Part shown: in pieces, positions 10,381 to 19,314 of the stretch
How positions within the stretch are numbered: the stretch's first letter is position 1
Layout: each line of letters opens with the position of its first letter
From: Mycolicibacterium fortuitum subsp. fortuitum
GTDB lineage: Bacteria; Actinomycetota; Actinomycetes; Mycobacteriales; Mycobacteriaceae
Direction: 5' to 3'
Assembly: GCF_022179545.1 (NCBI RefSeq)
Contig: NZ_AP025518.1
Span: 310,001-374,000, forward strand
Length of the DNA: 64,000 nucleotides
The notes under the pieces: generated by a model
What the model was told of the DNA's origin: nothing
Database searches by the model: none
What the model saw: only the letters and a program-made list of their open reading frames with translations
Made by a program: the position numbers and the translations under genes

Positions 10381-10680
10381 GTGACGCCAACCCTGCGAGT
10401 AAACGCGCCGACGTTGCGCGATGTTGCCGCAGCGGAGAAATCGGTAGCTGCGGCCGCGTCGAATACCGGAGCCGCTGGGGCGCTGGGTGATGCGGCGGCC
10501 GGCATGGCGGGATTGCGCACCGCAGGTGGCTGTCAATCGGCCCAGGCGGTATTCGATGAAGTGAACCAGTCGGTGAGTGCGGCGCTGAACGGTCACTCGC
10601 AGAAGCTCGAGGCGGCAGCCCAGCAGTATGAGGCCACTGACGCCACCTTCGGTCGTCGATTGCAGCAGTTCAGTCGATGA
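10381..10680 (+). CDS. EspC/WXG100-like small secreted protein
   Basis: 99 aa, helical and Ala-rich, with the size and heptad-like pattern of the DUF2580/EspC or WXG100 families that are type VII secretion substrates or chaperone partners. It has no clear WxG turn; the region between the two predicted helices reads GLRTAGGCQSAQAV. The GTG start is preceded by a leaderless-type promoter. The stop overlaps the start of the next gene by 4 bp (ATGA), as usual for ESX partner pairs. The family assignment is from size, composition and context rather than a decisive motif. Confidence 0.65.
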   Translation: MTPTLRVNAPTLRDVAAAEKSVAAAASNTGAAGALGDAAAGMAGLRTAGGCQSAQAVFDEVNQSVSAALNGHSQKLEAAAQQYEATDATFGRRLQQFSR

Positions 10681-12512
10681 CGGTCACCGTCGAGCAGGTG
10701 GAGGCCTCGCAACCGGAGGCGCTGACCCGCGCCGGCGCTCAGATGGAGGCGGCTGCGGCGGCCTACCAGGCCCAGATCGACCGGCAGCAGGCCAACCTGG
10801 CCAAGCTGAGGTCAGGATGGCAGGGCACGGCTTCAGATGCGGCAATTGCCGACGGGCAGAAGACCCTTGAGCAGATGCGGCGCGTGCACGAGGCCATGGT
10901 TCGAGTGCAAGCTCCTCTGCAGGCCGGCGGCGCGCAGTTGACCCAGATCAGATCGTCGGTGTTGCAGGCCGTGGCGCAGCTGGAAGGTCAGGGCTGGCAG
11001 GTCGCTTCGGACGGCACGGTGTCGGTGCGGCCGGGCAGCGCTCTGGATTTCTACGCTCGGCTCAGCCCGGTCAACGCGTTGATGGTCCGTATGCTGGCGG
11101 TTCGCAACACCGCTGCGGTGAAAAAGTTGTTGGCTCAATTCGACGCGGCCGATCAACAGACCGACGAAGCAGTCCGGCAGGCAGTGGCCGGCCTGACCAA
11201 CACACCGAGCAGCGGGCCCGGCGGGGGCGCACCCACCCCTGGTGACAAGGCCGAGCCACAGATCCCCGACACCAAGGACCCTCACGCGATCCATGATTGG
11301 TGGCTTTCGCTGACCCCGGAGCAGAAGGCGCAGATGCTCCGCGATCATCCGGACAAGATCGGGAACCTCAACGGCATCCCGACCGGTGTGCAGAGCGAGG
11401 CCAATCTGAAGATCCAGAAACAGGATCTGGCCCGGGTCAACTCTGCGGCTGAGGCGCATCATGTCAGCGTCGACGAGGTGCGGGCGCACCCGGAGAAGTA
11501 CGGTCTGACCGCCACAGACATCACGCGGTACCACAATGCGGTCGAGGTGCAGAAGGCGCTGGACCGCTATGGCCGCGACGCCAAGGACAGTAGGGGTGGG
11601 ACCCCAGAGATTTTCTTGAAGAAGTACGACCCGGAGGCGTTCGGCGGCAAGGGCGCGGCGGCGATCGCGATCGGTAACCCGGATACCGCCAACAACACCA
11701 CCGTGAAGGTGTCCGGTCTCACCACCTCGGTGAAGGGCGGGTCGTTGGACAACCCCGACCCGGTCAACCTGTACAACGAGACCAGCATGGCCGACCCGAG
11801 CAAGTCGAACTCGGTGGTGATGTGGATGGGCTATGACGCGCCGGACGACCAGGCGGTCGCGGTGCCCAACATGGCCCGCCACGGTGCTGAACTGCTGGCC
11901 GCCGATGTCAATGCGCTGGACGCCACCCACCTGGGTTCCAGCCACTTGACTGTGATCGGCCATTCCTACGGCTCGACCACTGTGGCCGATGCGGCGGCCG
12001 GGTTCGGTATGCGCGCCGACGACATTGTGCTGATCGGTAGCCCCGGAACCGATCTGGCGAAATCGGCGGCCGATTTCCACTTGCCTCCGGGCGGCCATCT
12101 GTACGTCGGGGCGGCCAGCACTGACCCGGTTACCTACCTCGGTCGAGAACACATGAATGCACCCGGCCTGGGCCTGGGCACCGACCCGTCGATCGAGGGG
12201 TACGGATCAACCCGATTCGACGCCGAATCGTCGTTGCGCGACTACCGCACTGATCACAGCAGGTACTTTGAGCAGGGCTCGGAGTCGTTGTACAACATGG
12301 CCGACATCGCCTCAGGGCACGGTGATCGGTTGCAACAGAATGGGATGACCGCCGAACACCGCTCAGATCACTGGTATGCCAAAGTTCCGGTGGTGATACC
12401 GACCCCGATGGGCCCCATCCCGGTGCCTGGTACCTCGATCACCATCCCGGGTGTCGACCAAGCCTTCGACCCTGAGGCGGATCGGCGCGCTCAGGACAAC
12501 CACCGTCACTAG
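10677..12512 (+). CDS. WXG100 domain-alpha/beta hydrolase (DUF1023-like) fusion
   Basis: 611 aa. Residues 1-100 form a WXG100-like helical hairpin with the turn RSGWQGTASDAA. A Pro/Gly-rich linker near residue 180 is followed by a DWWLSLTPEQKAQMLRDHPD segment and then an alpha/beta hydrolase resembling DUF1023. The nucleophile elbow is VIGHSYGSTT (catalytic Ser near residue 429). A likely Asp lies in GAASTDPVTYLG and a His further on. Proteins of this layout are thought to be type VII-secreted esterases or effector-like enzymes. It is translationally coupled to the small ESX-like gene upstream and followed at 23 bp by a lipoprotein gene. Confidence 0.8.
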   Translation: MTVTVEQVEASQPEALTRAGAQMEAAAAAYQAQIDRQQANLAKLRSGWQGTASDAAIADGQKTLEQMRRVHEAMVRVQAPLQAGGAQLTQIRSSVLQAVAQLEGQGWQVASDGTVSVRPGSALDFYARLSPVNALMVRMLAVRNTAAVKKLLAQFDAADQQTDEAVRQAVAGLTNTPSSGPGGGAPTPGDKAEPQIPDTKDPHAIHDWWLSLTPEQKAQMLRDHPDKIGNLNGIPTGVQSEANLKIQKQDLARVNSAAEAHHVSVDEVRAHPEKYGLTATDITRYHNAVEVQKALDRYGRDAKDSRGGTPEIFLKKYDPEAFGGKGAAAIAIGNPDTANNTTVKVSGLTTSVKGGSLDNPDPVNLYNETSMADPSKSNSVVMWMGYDAPDDQAVAVPNMARHGAELLAADVNALDATHLGSSHLTVIGHSYGSTTVADAAAGFGMRADDIVLIGSPGTDLAKSAADFHLPPGGHLYVGAASTDPVTYLGREHMNAPGLGLGTDPSIEGYGSTRFDAESSLRDYRTDHSRYFEQGSESLYNMADIASGHGDRLQQNGMTAEHRSDHWYAKVPVVIPTPMGPIPVPGTSITIPGVDQAFDPEADRRAQDNHRH

Positions 12513-12535
12513 GAACTGAGGGAGGAGCATGAGGA

Positions 12536-13054
12536 TTGGGAACGCGCTGGAGACAGGTGATCGGGGCATTGCTGTTGGCCGGGGTGGCGGTCGGGTGTGG
12601 TGACGGGGTGACAGATCCGATGTCGCCGGAGCAGGCGCGGGCGCAGGTGATGGATGCCGGTAAAGAACTGGTCCGGGATCTGGGGTTGCGGGGCAACCTG
12701 GTGGAGACGGTGTTCAGCTACGAATCGTGCACCGATGACAACAAAGGCCCGTTCCGGGGCAAGCTGCTGATGCAGTTCTGGATGCCGGGGGCCGACCGGA
12801 CCCATGCGGTGGATCCGGCCGGCGTCTACACCGTGCTACAGCAGCACGGGTGGCAGAGCGACCCGGATTTTCATTCCCACTCCGTGGCGATGAAGAAAGA
12901 CGACGTGGTGGCCAACGTAATTCTGTACTCAGCTGAACCACCGCCTGTTGCTCACGGTCGTGTGGAGTTGCGCGGCCAGTGCCGCGACACCTATGACCAC
13001 TCCAAGGATCCGTTCGACCGCGGCGACGTCACCGCCGAGCTGGAATCGCAATAG
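12536..13054 (+). CDS. Putative lipoprotein, unknown function
   Basis: 172 aa. The signal peptide MGTRWRQVIGALLLAGVAVGC ends in a lipobox (VAVGC), so the mature protein should be lipid-anchored on the outer face of the membrane. I use the TTG at 12536: a GGGAGGAG ribosome binding site lies 9 nt upstream, while the ATG at 12529 is out of frame and soon stops. The mature part contains paired cysteines (SCTDDN and GQCRDT). It lies in the same direction 23 bp after the WXG100-hydrolase gene and may act with it or give immunity or anchoring; that link is inference. Confidence 0.7.
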   Translation: MGTRWRQVIGALLLAGVAVGCGDGVTDPMSPEQARAQVMDAGKELVRDLGLRGNLVETVFSYESCTDDNKGPFRGKLLMQFWMPGADRTHAVDPAGVYTVLQQHGWQSDPDFHSHSVAMKKDDVVANVILYSAEPPPVAHGRVELRGQCRDTYDHSKDPFDRGDVTAELESQ

Positions 13055-13072
13055 CCCCCGGCTACTTCGCAG

Positions 13073-13897
13073 TCAGACGGGCTGCACCGTCGCAGTGAGG
13101 TGTGGGTAGCCCTTCTTCAGGTTGCGCAGCGTCAGCTCCCAGCCGTCGGCGTCGCGTTCGACGTAGAGCCCGGCCTTGGCGGGCAATACCACGGGTTTTG
13201 CGAACCGCACCGAGTACTTGACCGCATCGGGGAGCTGCCCCTCGATGTTGGCCAGAACTGCTGCAGCGCTGAACATCCCGTGTGCGATGACCGTGGGGAA
13301 GCCGAACAGCTTGGCGGCGATCCCGTTGGTGTGGATGGGGTTGTGATCCCCGCCGATCGACGCGTAGTTCCGAATCTGGCCCGCGGTGATGCTCAGAACC
13401 GCGTTGGGCGGCGGCAGCTTCGGCTGCTTCTGCGGTTCCGGTTTCGGTTCACCGGACAGGCTGGTCTTCTGCTGGTGCAGGAACGTCGTCACCTGGTGCC
13501 ACGCCGGGTCATTTCCGACCTTGAGCTCGGTGACGATGTCCACCAGCAGGCCCTTGCGGTGTTCACGCAAGTTCTCCGCGTGTACGGCGGCGCTGACGGT
13601 GTCGGTCACCTTGATCGGCCGGTACTGCGTGATGTGGTTCTCGATGTGTACCGAACCCATTGCGGCGAACGGGAAATCGAATCCGGTCACCAGTGACATC
13701 ACCGTCGGGAAGGTCAACGCGAACGGGTAGGTCAGCGGCAGGGTGTCGCTGAACCGAAGCCCGGTCACCTGCGCATAGGCCGCAACGTTGGCCGGGTCGA
13801 TGGACAGCTCGTCGACCGTGACGGTGCGCGCGGGCAGGGTGTCGTCGCGTGGGATGAACGGCAGGGCGCCGACGACGGCGCGCAGCATGTTGTTCAC
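13073..13897 (-). CDS. htdX: (3R)-hydroxyacyl-thioester dehydratase HtdX
   Basis: 274-aa double hot-dog MaoC-type dehydratase, equivalent to Rv0241c. The C-terminal hot dog holds the hydratase-2 motif ASIGGDHNPIHTN with its Asp-His pair. The N-terminal hot dog is degenerate, as usual. It should interconvert 3-hydroxyacyl and enoyl thioesters in fatty acid elongation or degradation. It starts at a GTG 2 bp after the fabG4 stop, so the two genes form one minus-strand transcription unit, as in M. tuberculosis. Confidence 0.9.
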   Translation of the reverse strand: MNNMLRAVVGALPFIPRDDTLPARTVTVDELSIDPANVAAYAQVTGLRFSDTLPLTYPFALTFPTVMSLVTGFDFPFAAMGSVHIENHITQYRPIKVTDTVSAAVHAENLREHRKGLLVDIVTELKVGNDPAWHQVTTFLHQQKTSLSGEPKPEPQKQPKLPPPNAVLSITAGQIRNYASIGGDHNPIHTNGIAAKLFGFPTVIAHGMFSAAAVLANIEGQLPDAVKYSVRFAKPVVLPAKAGLYVERDADGWELTLRNLKKGYPHLTATVQPV

Positions 13898-13899
13898 TT

Positions 13900-15252
13900 C
13901 TAGGCTCCCAGCATGGCCTGGCCGCAGACCCGGATCGTGTTGCCGGTGACCGCATTCGACGCCGGGCTGGCGAAGTAGGCGATCAACTCGGCCACATCCA
14001 CCGGCTTGCCTCCCTGGAACAGCGAGTTCAGCCGGCGGCCGACCTCACGGGTGGCCAGCGGGATGGCGTCGGTCATCTTGGTCTCGATGAAGCCGGGGGC
14101 GACGGCGTTGATCGTGATGCCCTTCTCGGCCAGCACCGGTGCGAGAGCCTCGGTCAGCCCGATCATGCCGGCCTTGGTGGTGGCGTAGTTGGTCTGCCCG
14201 CGGTTACCGGCGATACCGGCCATCGAGGACAGTCCGATCACCCGGCCGCCCTCGCCGAGCGTGCCGCTGGCAACGAGGCCTTCGGTGAGGCGCTGCGGAG
14301 CGAGCAGGTTCACCGCGATCACCGAATCCCACCGGCTCTCGTCCATGTTGGCCAGCAGCTTGTCGCGGGTGATGCCGGCGTTGTTGACCAGAACGTCGAC
14401 CTTGCCGCCGTGCTGTGCGGTGACGTGGGCGACGATCTGCTCGACCGCATCGTCGGCGGTGACGTCCAGGGTCAGGGCGCTGCCGCCGACCTTCTCGGCG
14501 ACCTTGCCAAGATCCTCGGCCGCTTGCGGAACGTCGACCGCCACCACGGTCGCGCCATCACGCGCGAACACCTCGGCGATGGTCGCGCCGATGCCGCGGG
14601 CCGCGCCGGTCACCACGGCGACCTTGCCGGCCAGCGGCTTGTCCCAGTCCGCGGGCGGGGTCGAGTCGGCGGCGCCCACGCGGTACACCTGCCCGTCGAC
14701 GTAGGCGGACTTGGCCGAGAGGATGAACCGGAGGGTGGACTCCAGGCCGGTGGCGCCGGGCTTGGCGGCGGCGGCCAGGTACACCAGCGACGCGGTGGCG
14801 CCGCGCTGCAGCTCCTTGCCCAGCGAGCGGGTGAAGCCCTCCAGGGCGCGCTGAGTGATCTGGGCGTGGACGCTGCCTGCTTCGTCCGGAGTGGTGCCGA
14901 TGACGACCACGCGGGCGCACGACGCGAGGTTGCGCAGCACCGGGGTGAAGAACTGGTAGAGCTCCTTGAGCCCGGCGGCGTCGGCGATGCCGGTGGCGTC
15001 GAGCACCACGCCACCGAAGGAATCGGCCCAGCGGCCGCCGATGTTGTTGGACACCACGTCGTAGTCCCCGGCCAGCGCGGCGCGGAGGGGTTCGACGACG
15101 CGGCCTTCGCCGCCGATCAGCAGGGAGCCGTTCAGGGGCGGCTGCCCGGGGCGGTAACGGCGCAGGGTCTCGGGCTGCGGCACGCCCAGCTGCTTGGCCA
15201 GGAACGATCCCGGCCCGGAGTTGACCACTTGGGAGAACAGGTCGGAAGCCAC
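13900..15252 (-). CDS. fabG4: High-molecular-weight 3-oxoacyl-ACP reductase FabG4
   Basis: 450 aa, close to Rv0242c. Residues about 1-205 are the N-terminal flavodoxin-like domain typical of HMW FabG proteins. The C-terminal half is a short-chain dehydrogenase with cofactor motif TGAARGIGA, catalytic Ser in GLSSMAGI, and NYATTK carrying the YxxxK pair. The family uses NADH to reduce 3-ketoacyl-CoA. It starts at a GTG with an AAAGG-type site and is divergent from fadA2, with a 16-bp palindrome between them. Confidence 0.93.
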   Translation of the reverse strand: MASDLFSQVVNSGPGSFLAKQLGVPQPETLRRYRPGQPPLNGSLLIGGEGRVVEPLRAALAGDYDVVSNNIGGRWADSFGGVVLDATGIADAAGLKELYQFFTPVLRNLASCARVVVIGTTPDEAGSVHAQITQRALEGFTRSLGKELQRGATASLVYLAAAAKPGATGLESTLRFILSAKSAYVDGQVYRVGAADSTPPADWDKPLAGKVAVVTGAARGIGATIAEVFARDGATVVAVDVPQAAEDLGKVAEKVGGSALTLDVTADDAVEQIVAHVTAQHGGKVDVLVNNAGITRDKLLANMDESRWDSVIAVNLLAPQRLTEGLVASGTLGEGGRVIGLSSMAGIAGNRGQTNYATTKAGMIGLTEALAPVLAEKGITINAVAPGFIETKMTDAIPLATREVGRRLNSLFQGGKPVDVAELIAYFASPASNAVTGNTIRVCGQAMLGA

Positions 15253-15296
15253 TTCAGCTGCCTTTCGCTTCGCAGTTCTGCGTTGTCAATACCGAA

Positions 15297-15312
15297 CTTA
15301 CTCCAGAGTAAG
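15297..15312. promoter_or_regulatory. Palindromic operator between fabG4 and fadA2
   Basis: CTTACTC-CA-GAGTAAG is a perfect 16-bp inverted repeat in the 109-bp divergent promoter space. It is placed to control both transcription units at once. The form is typical of a TetR-type site; the regulator is unknown. Confidence 0.6.
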
Positions 15313-15361
15313 AACAGTGGGTAATATGGCCCCGGACAACCCGACAGTGGAGGGCAAACAA

Positions 15362-16663
15362 ATGGCCAACAACACGACCCGGCGACGCGTTGCCGTTTTG
15401 GGTGGCAACAGGATTCCGTTCGCGCGGTCCGACGGCGCCTATGCCAACGCCTCCAATCAGGACATGTTCACCGCCGCGCTGGACGGGCTGATCGAGCGCT
15501 TCGATCTGGCCGGTGAGCGCCTTGGCGCGGTGATCGGTGGTGCGGTGCTCAAGCACAGCCGCGACTTCAACCTCATGCGTGAATGCGTGCTGGGCAGCGC
15601 TTTGTCGCCCTACACGCCCGCGTACGACATCCAGCAGGCCTGCGGCACCGGTCTGCAGGCGGCCACCGCGGCCGCCAACGCGATCGCGCTGGGACAGTAC
15701 GAGTCGGCGGCAGCCGGTGGTGTGGACACCGCGTCGGACGCGCCGATCGCGTTCGGCAATGACCTGCGCCAGGTGCTGCTGGGCCTGCGCCGGGCGAAGT
15801 CCAACCTCGACCGGCTGAAGCTGGTAGGCAAGCTGCCGGCCGCGCTCGGTGTGGAGATCCCGGTCAACAGCGAGCCCCGCACCGGCATGTCGATGGGCGA
15901 GCACGCCGCGGTGACCGCCAAGAAGATGGGCGTCAAGCGCGTCGACCAGGATGAACTGGCCGCCGCCAGCCATCGCAACATGGCTGCCGCCTATGACAGC
16001 GGCTTCTTCGACGACCTGGTCACGCCGTTCCTCGGCCTGTACCGCGACAACAACCTGCGGGCGGACTCCACGCCCGAGAAGCTGGCCAAGCTCAAGCCGG
16101 TGTTCGGCGTCAAGGCAGGCGACGCGACCATGACCGCGGGCAACTCGACCCCTCTGACAGATGGCGCCTCGGTGGCACTGCTGGCCAGCGAGGACTGGGC
16201 CTCGGCGCACGGACATGAGCCGCTGGCCTACTTCGTCGACTCGGAGACCGCCGCCGTCGACTACGTCAACGGGCCCGACGGCCTGCTGATGGCGCCCACC
16301 TACGCGGTGCCCCGTCTGCTTGCCCGCAACGGCCTGACCCTGCAGGACTTCGATTTCTACGAGATCCACGAGGCGTTCGCCTCGGTGGTGCTGGCCACGC
16401 TGGCGGCCTGGGACTCCGACGAGTACTGCAAGGAACGGCTCGGCCTGGACTCCGCACTGGGCACCATCGACCGCGCCAAGCTGAACGTCAACGGTTCCTC
16501 GCTGGCGGCGGGTCACCCGTTCGCGGCCACCGGCGGCCGCATCGTGGCCCAACTCGCCAAGCAGCTGGCCGAAAAGAAGAAGCAGACCGGTCAGCCGGTC
16601 CGCGGACTCATCTCGATCTGTGCGGCCGGTGGGCAGGGCGTCGCGGCGATCTTGGAGGCGTAG
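15362..16663 (+). CDS. fadA2: Acetyl-CoA acetyltransferase (thiolase) FadA2
   Basis: 433-aa thiolase, equivalent to Rv0243. The acyl-accepting Cys is in DIQQACGTGLQAA near residue 93. The other catalytic landmarks are EIHEAFASV, NGSSLAAGHPFAATGGR and the C-terminal SICAAGGQG with the second Cys. I use the ATG at 15362, which has a GGAGGG site 7 nt upstream; the longer open frame has no start signal. The enzyme cleaves or condenses 3-ketoacyl-CoA. It stands divergent to fabG4-htdX, so the block covers reductase, dehydratase and thiolase steps. Confidence 0.92.
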   Translation: MANNTTRRRVAVLGGNRIPFARSDGAYANASNQDMFTAALDGLIERFDLAGERLGAVIGGAVLKHSRDFNLMRECVLGSALSPYTPAYDIQQACGTGLQAATAAANAIALGQYESAAAGGVDTASDAPIAFGNDLRQVLLGLRRAKSNLDRLKLVGKLPAALGVEIPVNSEPRTGMSMGEHAAVTAKKMGVKRVDQDELAAASHRNMAAAYDSGFFDDLVTPFLGLYRDNNLRADSTPEKLAKLKPVFGVKAGDATMTAGNSTPLTDGASVALLASEDWASAHGHEPLAYFVDSETAAVDYVNGPDGLLMAPTYAVPRLLARNGLTLQDFDFYEIHEAFASVVLATLAAWDSDEYCKERLGLDSALGTIDRAKLNVNGSSLAAGHPFAATGGRIVAQLAKQLAEKKKQTGQPVRGLISICAAGGQGVAAILEA

Positions 16664-16762
16664 CCGCTCTGACCAGGCCTGACCGCCGCAGCGAAAACAT
16701 CCGAAAAGTTTGTTTTCGGGTTGTGTAACGGTCGCGGCATAGGGGTCGATACATGGGTAGCT

Positions 16763-16802
16763 CCGTGTTGCCGTCTGACCCCCCGACCCGACGGCAACAC
16801 GG
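16763..16802 (+). terminator. 13-bp perfect hairpin after fadA2
   Basis: CCGTGTTGCCGTC at 16763-16775 pairs perfectly with GACGGCAACACGG at 16790-16802 across a 14-nt loop. It lies 100 nt after the fadA2 stop. There is no T-run, but many mycobacterial terminators lack one. It separates fadA2 from the RNA gene downstream. It could also be an operator or an mRNA stabiliser. Confidence 0.6.
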
Positions 16803-16879
16803 GGCACCTAACTTCTCAGTCTCGGCAAAATCGGCCGTACTTTTCTCTGGTTTGAGGGGTACCCGAGGCGTACGATCGA

Positions 16880-16993
16880 GCCTACGACGGGTTCGGGAGT
16901 GACTGATCCAAAGAGTCGGTACTGGGGTGAAACACCGGCTGCGTGAGACAAATTGAGACGCCCCCAAGTGTCCTCCCGAACCCGCCCTTTTTT
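16880..16993 (+). ncRNA. F6: Structured small RNA, probable F6 (Mcr14/SfdS) homologue
   Basis: A perfect 12-bp closing stem (CGGGTTCGGGAG at 16888-16899 with CTCCCGAACCCG at 16973-16984) is followed by six T at 16988-16993. Inside, AGTCGGT pairs with ACCGGCT (one G-U). In M. tuberculosis the SigF-dependent sRNA F6 lies in the same place, on the same strand, just after fadA2. Upstream, GGTTT at 16849-16853 and GCGTAC at 16868-16873 could be a SigF promoter; the -10 is weak. F6 is reported to affect chaperonin expression and dormancy-related responses. Position and structure are seen; identity with F6 is inferred. Confidence 0.55.
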
Positions 16994-17037
16994 GTTTACA
17001 GGCCGCCCCTTCTGGCCCACTCGGCCCGGCCTACGCA

Positions 17038-17043
17038 TAGCGT
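17038..17043 (+). promoter_or_regulatory. Leaderless -10 box of the LLM oxidoreductase
   Basis: TAGCGT at 17038-17043 lies 6 nt before the ATG at 17050, with no Shine-Dalgarno sequence between. This fits a leaderless transcript. Confidence 0.5.
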
Positions 17044-17049
17044 GGTGCC

Positions 17050-17961
17050 ATGCAGATCAGCCTCATCGCCTCATTGAGTGACACCGGCGGCCGTTCCCCG
17101 GTCGACGCCACCGTGGAGAATCTCGCGCAATTGCGCGACGAGGGATTCCGGCGGGTCTGGATGACGCAGATGCCCTACGAGCCGGACCTGCTGACCGTGC
17201 TGGCAGTGGCGTTTCGTGAGGTGGATGGGATCGAGGTGGGCACCGGCGTCATCCCGATCCAGAACCAGCACCCGATGCTGCTGGCGCAGCGTGCGCTCAC
17301 GCTCAGCCTGATCAGTGGGGGCCGGTTCCTGCTCGGCCTCGGCATGACGCACGCGGCGGTGACGGAGGGCATGTGGGGCATCCCGTGGGACAAGCCGGTC
17401 CGCCGCCTCCGCGAATATCTGGACGGCCTGCAGCCACTGCTGGCCGGCGAGGCGGCTGATGCGCCGGGCGAGACGGTCACCACGCGCGGTGCACTGCAGA
17501 TCCCGGGGGCGACGGCGCCGGATATCTACATCGCCGCGCTGGGGCCGCAACTGCTGAAACTCGCCGGCCGTCGCACTGCGGGCACCGTCACCTGGATGAC
17601 AGGCCCGACGACGCTGGCCGAGCATGTGGCCCCGACGCTGCGCGAGGCCGCCGGGGACCGGCCGGTCCGGGTGGTGGCAGCACTTCCGGTCAGCGTCACC
17701 GACGACGTCGACGGCGCCCGCGCTCGGGCCGCCAAACAGTTCGCAATGTACGGGCACCTGCCGTCGTACCGGGCGATGCTCGATCGGGAGGGTTACGCCG
17801 GTCCCGAGGACGCAGCCATCATCGGCGACGAAAGCACTGTGGCCGAACGTATCCGAGCCCTCGGAACGATCGGTGTCGATGAATATGTCGGGGTCGTCTT
17901 CGACGCGTCGCCCGAAACCCGGGCCCGCACCAGGGCGCTGCTGCGGTCGCTCGACAACTGA
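17050..17961 (+). CDS. LLM-class (F420-type) oxidoreductase
   Basis: 303-aa luciferase-like monooxygenase fold (TIM barrel). The N-terminus MQISLIASLSD, the strand GFRRVWMTQMP, the GTGVIPIQNQHPMLLAQRALTLSLISGGRFLLGLG block and the C-terminal GVDEYVGVVF are typical of F420-dependent members in actinobacteria. The likely role is a two-electron redox reaction on an unknown substrate. It is a single gene with a leaderless-type promoter, followed after 69 bp by a two-component system. It opens the block inserted between fadA2 and fadE5 relative to M. tuberculosis. Confidence 0.82.
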   Translation: MQISLIASLSDTGGRSPVDATVENLAQLRDEGFRRVWMTQMPYEPDLLTVLAVAFREVDGIEVGTGVIPIQNQHPMLLAQRALTLSLISGGRFLLGLGMTHAAVTEGMWGIPWDKPVRRLREYLDGLQPLLAGEAADAPGETVTTRGALQIPGATAPDIYIAALGPQLLKLAGRRTAGTVTWMTGPTTLAEHVAPTLREAAGDRPVRVVAALPVSVTDDVDGARARAAKQFAMYGHLPSYRAMLDREGYAGPEDAAIIGDESTVAERIRALGTIGVDEYVGVVFDASPETRARTRALLRSLDN

Positions 17962-18030
17962 GGGTGTGGCCTGCCACACCCGATATCGGCTGGACAGCAC
18001 CATCGCCCGGTGCCAACGTAACCGGCAACG

Positions 18031-19314
18031 ATGATGACCGTGACCGCAACCGCTTCCGCACTCGCTGATCGGCGCCGAACACTGACAATCCCGTTCACCG
18101 CGGCATCCTGTCGTGGCTATCTCTATTTCCTGCTGGTGAGCGTGTTCGCTGTGGTTGGTGTCGTCTACCTTTTCGTGACCGGCCTTACCTCGGGGCTGTT
18201 GCTCGTCACACTGGTCGGCATACCGCTGCTGGCCCTCGTGGTGCTGTCAGGTCGACGGTGGAACGCGCTGTACCGGTCGTTGGCCCGGCTGGTCGGCGTC
18301 ACGATCGACCCGCCGGCCCCTTTCACCCGGCAGGTCGGCTGGCCCCACACTGTGGCCGCGGCGCTGACAGACGGCGTGGGATGGCGCAGCCTGGGATTCC
18401 TTCTCCTGCAAAGCGTCGTGATGACTCCGCTCGGGTACGGGGTGGTGCTGGGAGTTGCGATGTCGGCGGTTCTGGTGGTCTCTCCGGTGATCTGGGTGAT
18501 CACCGGAGAAGCCGTCGTCAGCTTCGGCGAACCGGTGGATTCGCTCGGCACCTACCTCCTGCTGTCGGCGGCTGGGCTGCTCGCTCTGTACCTGTTGGCC
18601 TGGACCATGATCGGGATCGGGCGTGCTCACGTCTGGCTGGCCGGAGCACTGCTCGCGCCGACCGGCCGCGAACGTCGCGTCGGTGAACTGGAGCGGGCCC
18701 GCGCCGATGTCGTGGACGATTCGGCCGCGACGCTGCGCCGCGTCGAACGGGACCTGCACGACGGCACCCAGGCTCGGCTGATCGCGGTGGCGATGACGCT
18801 GGCCCGCGCCGAGGAACAGTTGGCCGACCCCGACAAGGCTGATCGGGCTCGGCAACTGGTCTCCGATGCGTTGGCGAACACCAGGGACACTCTGACCGAA
18901 CTGCGTGACCTGGTCCGCGGAATCCGCCCGCCCGCGCTGGACCTCGGCCTGGTGCCGGCTGTGCAGACATTGGTGGCACGCAACCCGATCCCCGTCGAAC
19001 TGGTCCATGACGTCACGGTGCGCCCGTCGCTGGGTGTGGAGACACTCGCGTACTTCTGTGTGGCTGAACTGCTCGCCAATGTGTCCCGCCATTCTGGCGC
19101 CACCCAGGCCACGGTGCTGCTGCACGGCGACGCTGATGAGCTGCGGATCACCGTGTCGGACAATGGTTCCGGAGGGGTGGAGCCGGCCAACGGCTCAGGT
19201 TTGACCGGGTTGGCCGATCGGCTTCAGATGGTCGACGGTCGGCTGGACATCGACAGTCCCGCCGGAGGTCCCACCACCATCACCGCTGTGGTCCCGTCAG
19301 GAACACAACGATGA
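18031..19314 (+). CDS. Sensor histidine kinase, NarL/LiaS type
   Basis: 427 aa. The N-terminal half has four to five hydrophobic segments (FLLVSVFAVVGVVYLFV, LLLVTLVGIPLLALVVL, then VVLGVAMSAVLVVSPVIWVI and LLLSAAGLLALYLLAW). The dimerisation/phosphoacceptor domain carries RRVERDLHDGTQARL with the His near residue 245. The HATPase domain has LLANVSRHSG (N box), VSDNGSGG and GLTGLADRLQ. It overlaps the response regulator gene by 4 bp (ATGA). The membrane part has no large external loop, so the signal may be sensed in the membrane. Confidence 0.9.
   Translation: MMTVTATASALADRRRTLTIPFTAASCRGYLYFLLVSVFAVVGVVYLFVTGLTSGLLLVTLVGIPLLALVVLSGRRWNALYRSLARLVGVTIDPPAPFTRQVGWPHTVAAALTDGVGWRSLGFLLLQSVVMTPLGYGVVLGVAMSAVLVVSPVIWVITGEAVVSFGEPVDSLGTYLLLSAAGLLALYLLAWTMIGIGRAHVWLAGALLAPTGRERRVGELERARADVVDDSAATLRRVERDLHDGTQARLIAVAMTLARAEEQLADPDKADRARQLVSDALANTRDTLTELRDLVRGIRPPALDLGLVPAVQTLVARNPIPVELVHDVTVRPSLGVETLAYFCVAELLANVSRHSGATQATVLLHGDADELRITVSDNGSGGVEPANGSGLTGLADRLQMVDGRLDIDSPAGGPTTITAVVPSGTQR

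Noticed and set aside
10677..12512. Considered as a JetD replacement fused to the Wadjet operon
   Set aside because: The protein is an ESX-type hydrolase with a GHSYG nucleophile and no TOPRIM-like acidic motif, and it has its own upstream promoter.
16808..17038. 76-aa minus-strand ORF in the fadA2-LLM gap
   Set aside because: It covers the structured RNA and its T-run, has no ribosome binding site and the peptide has no recognisable pattern.
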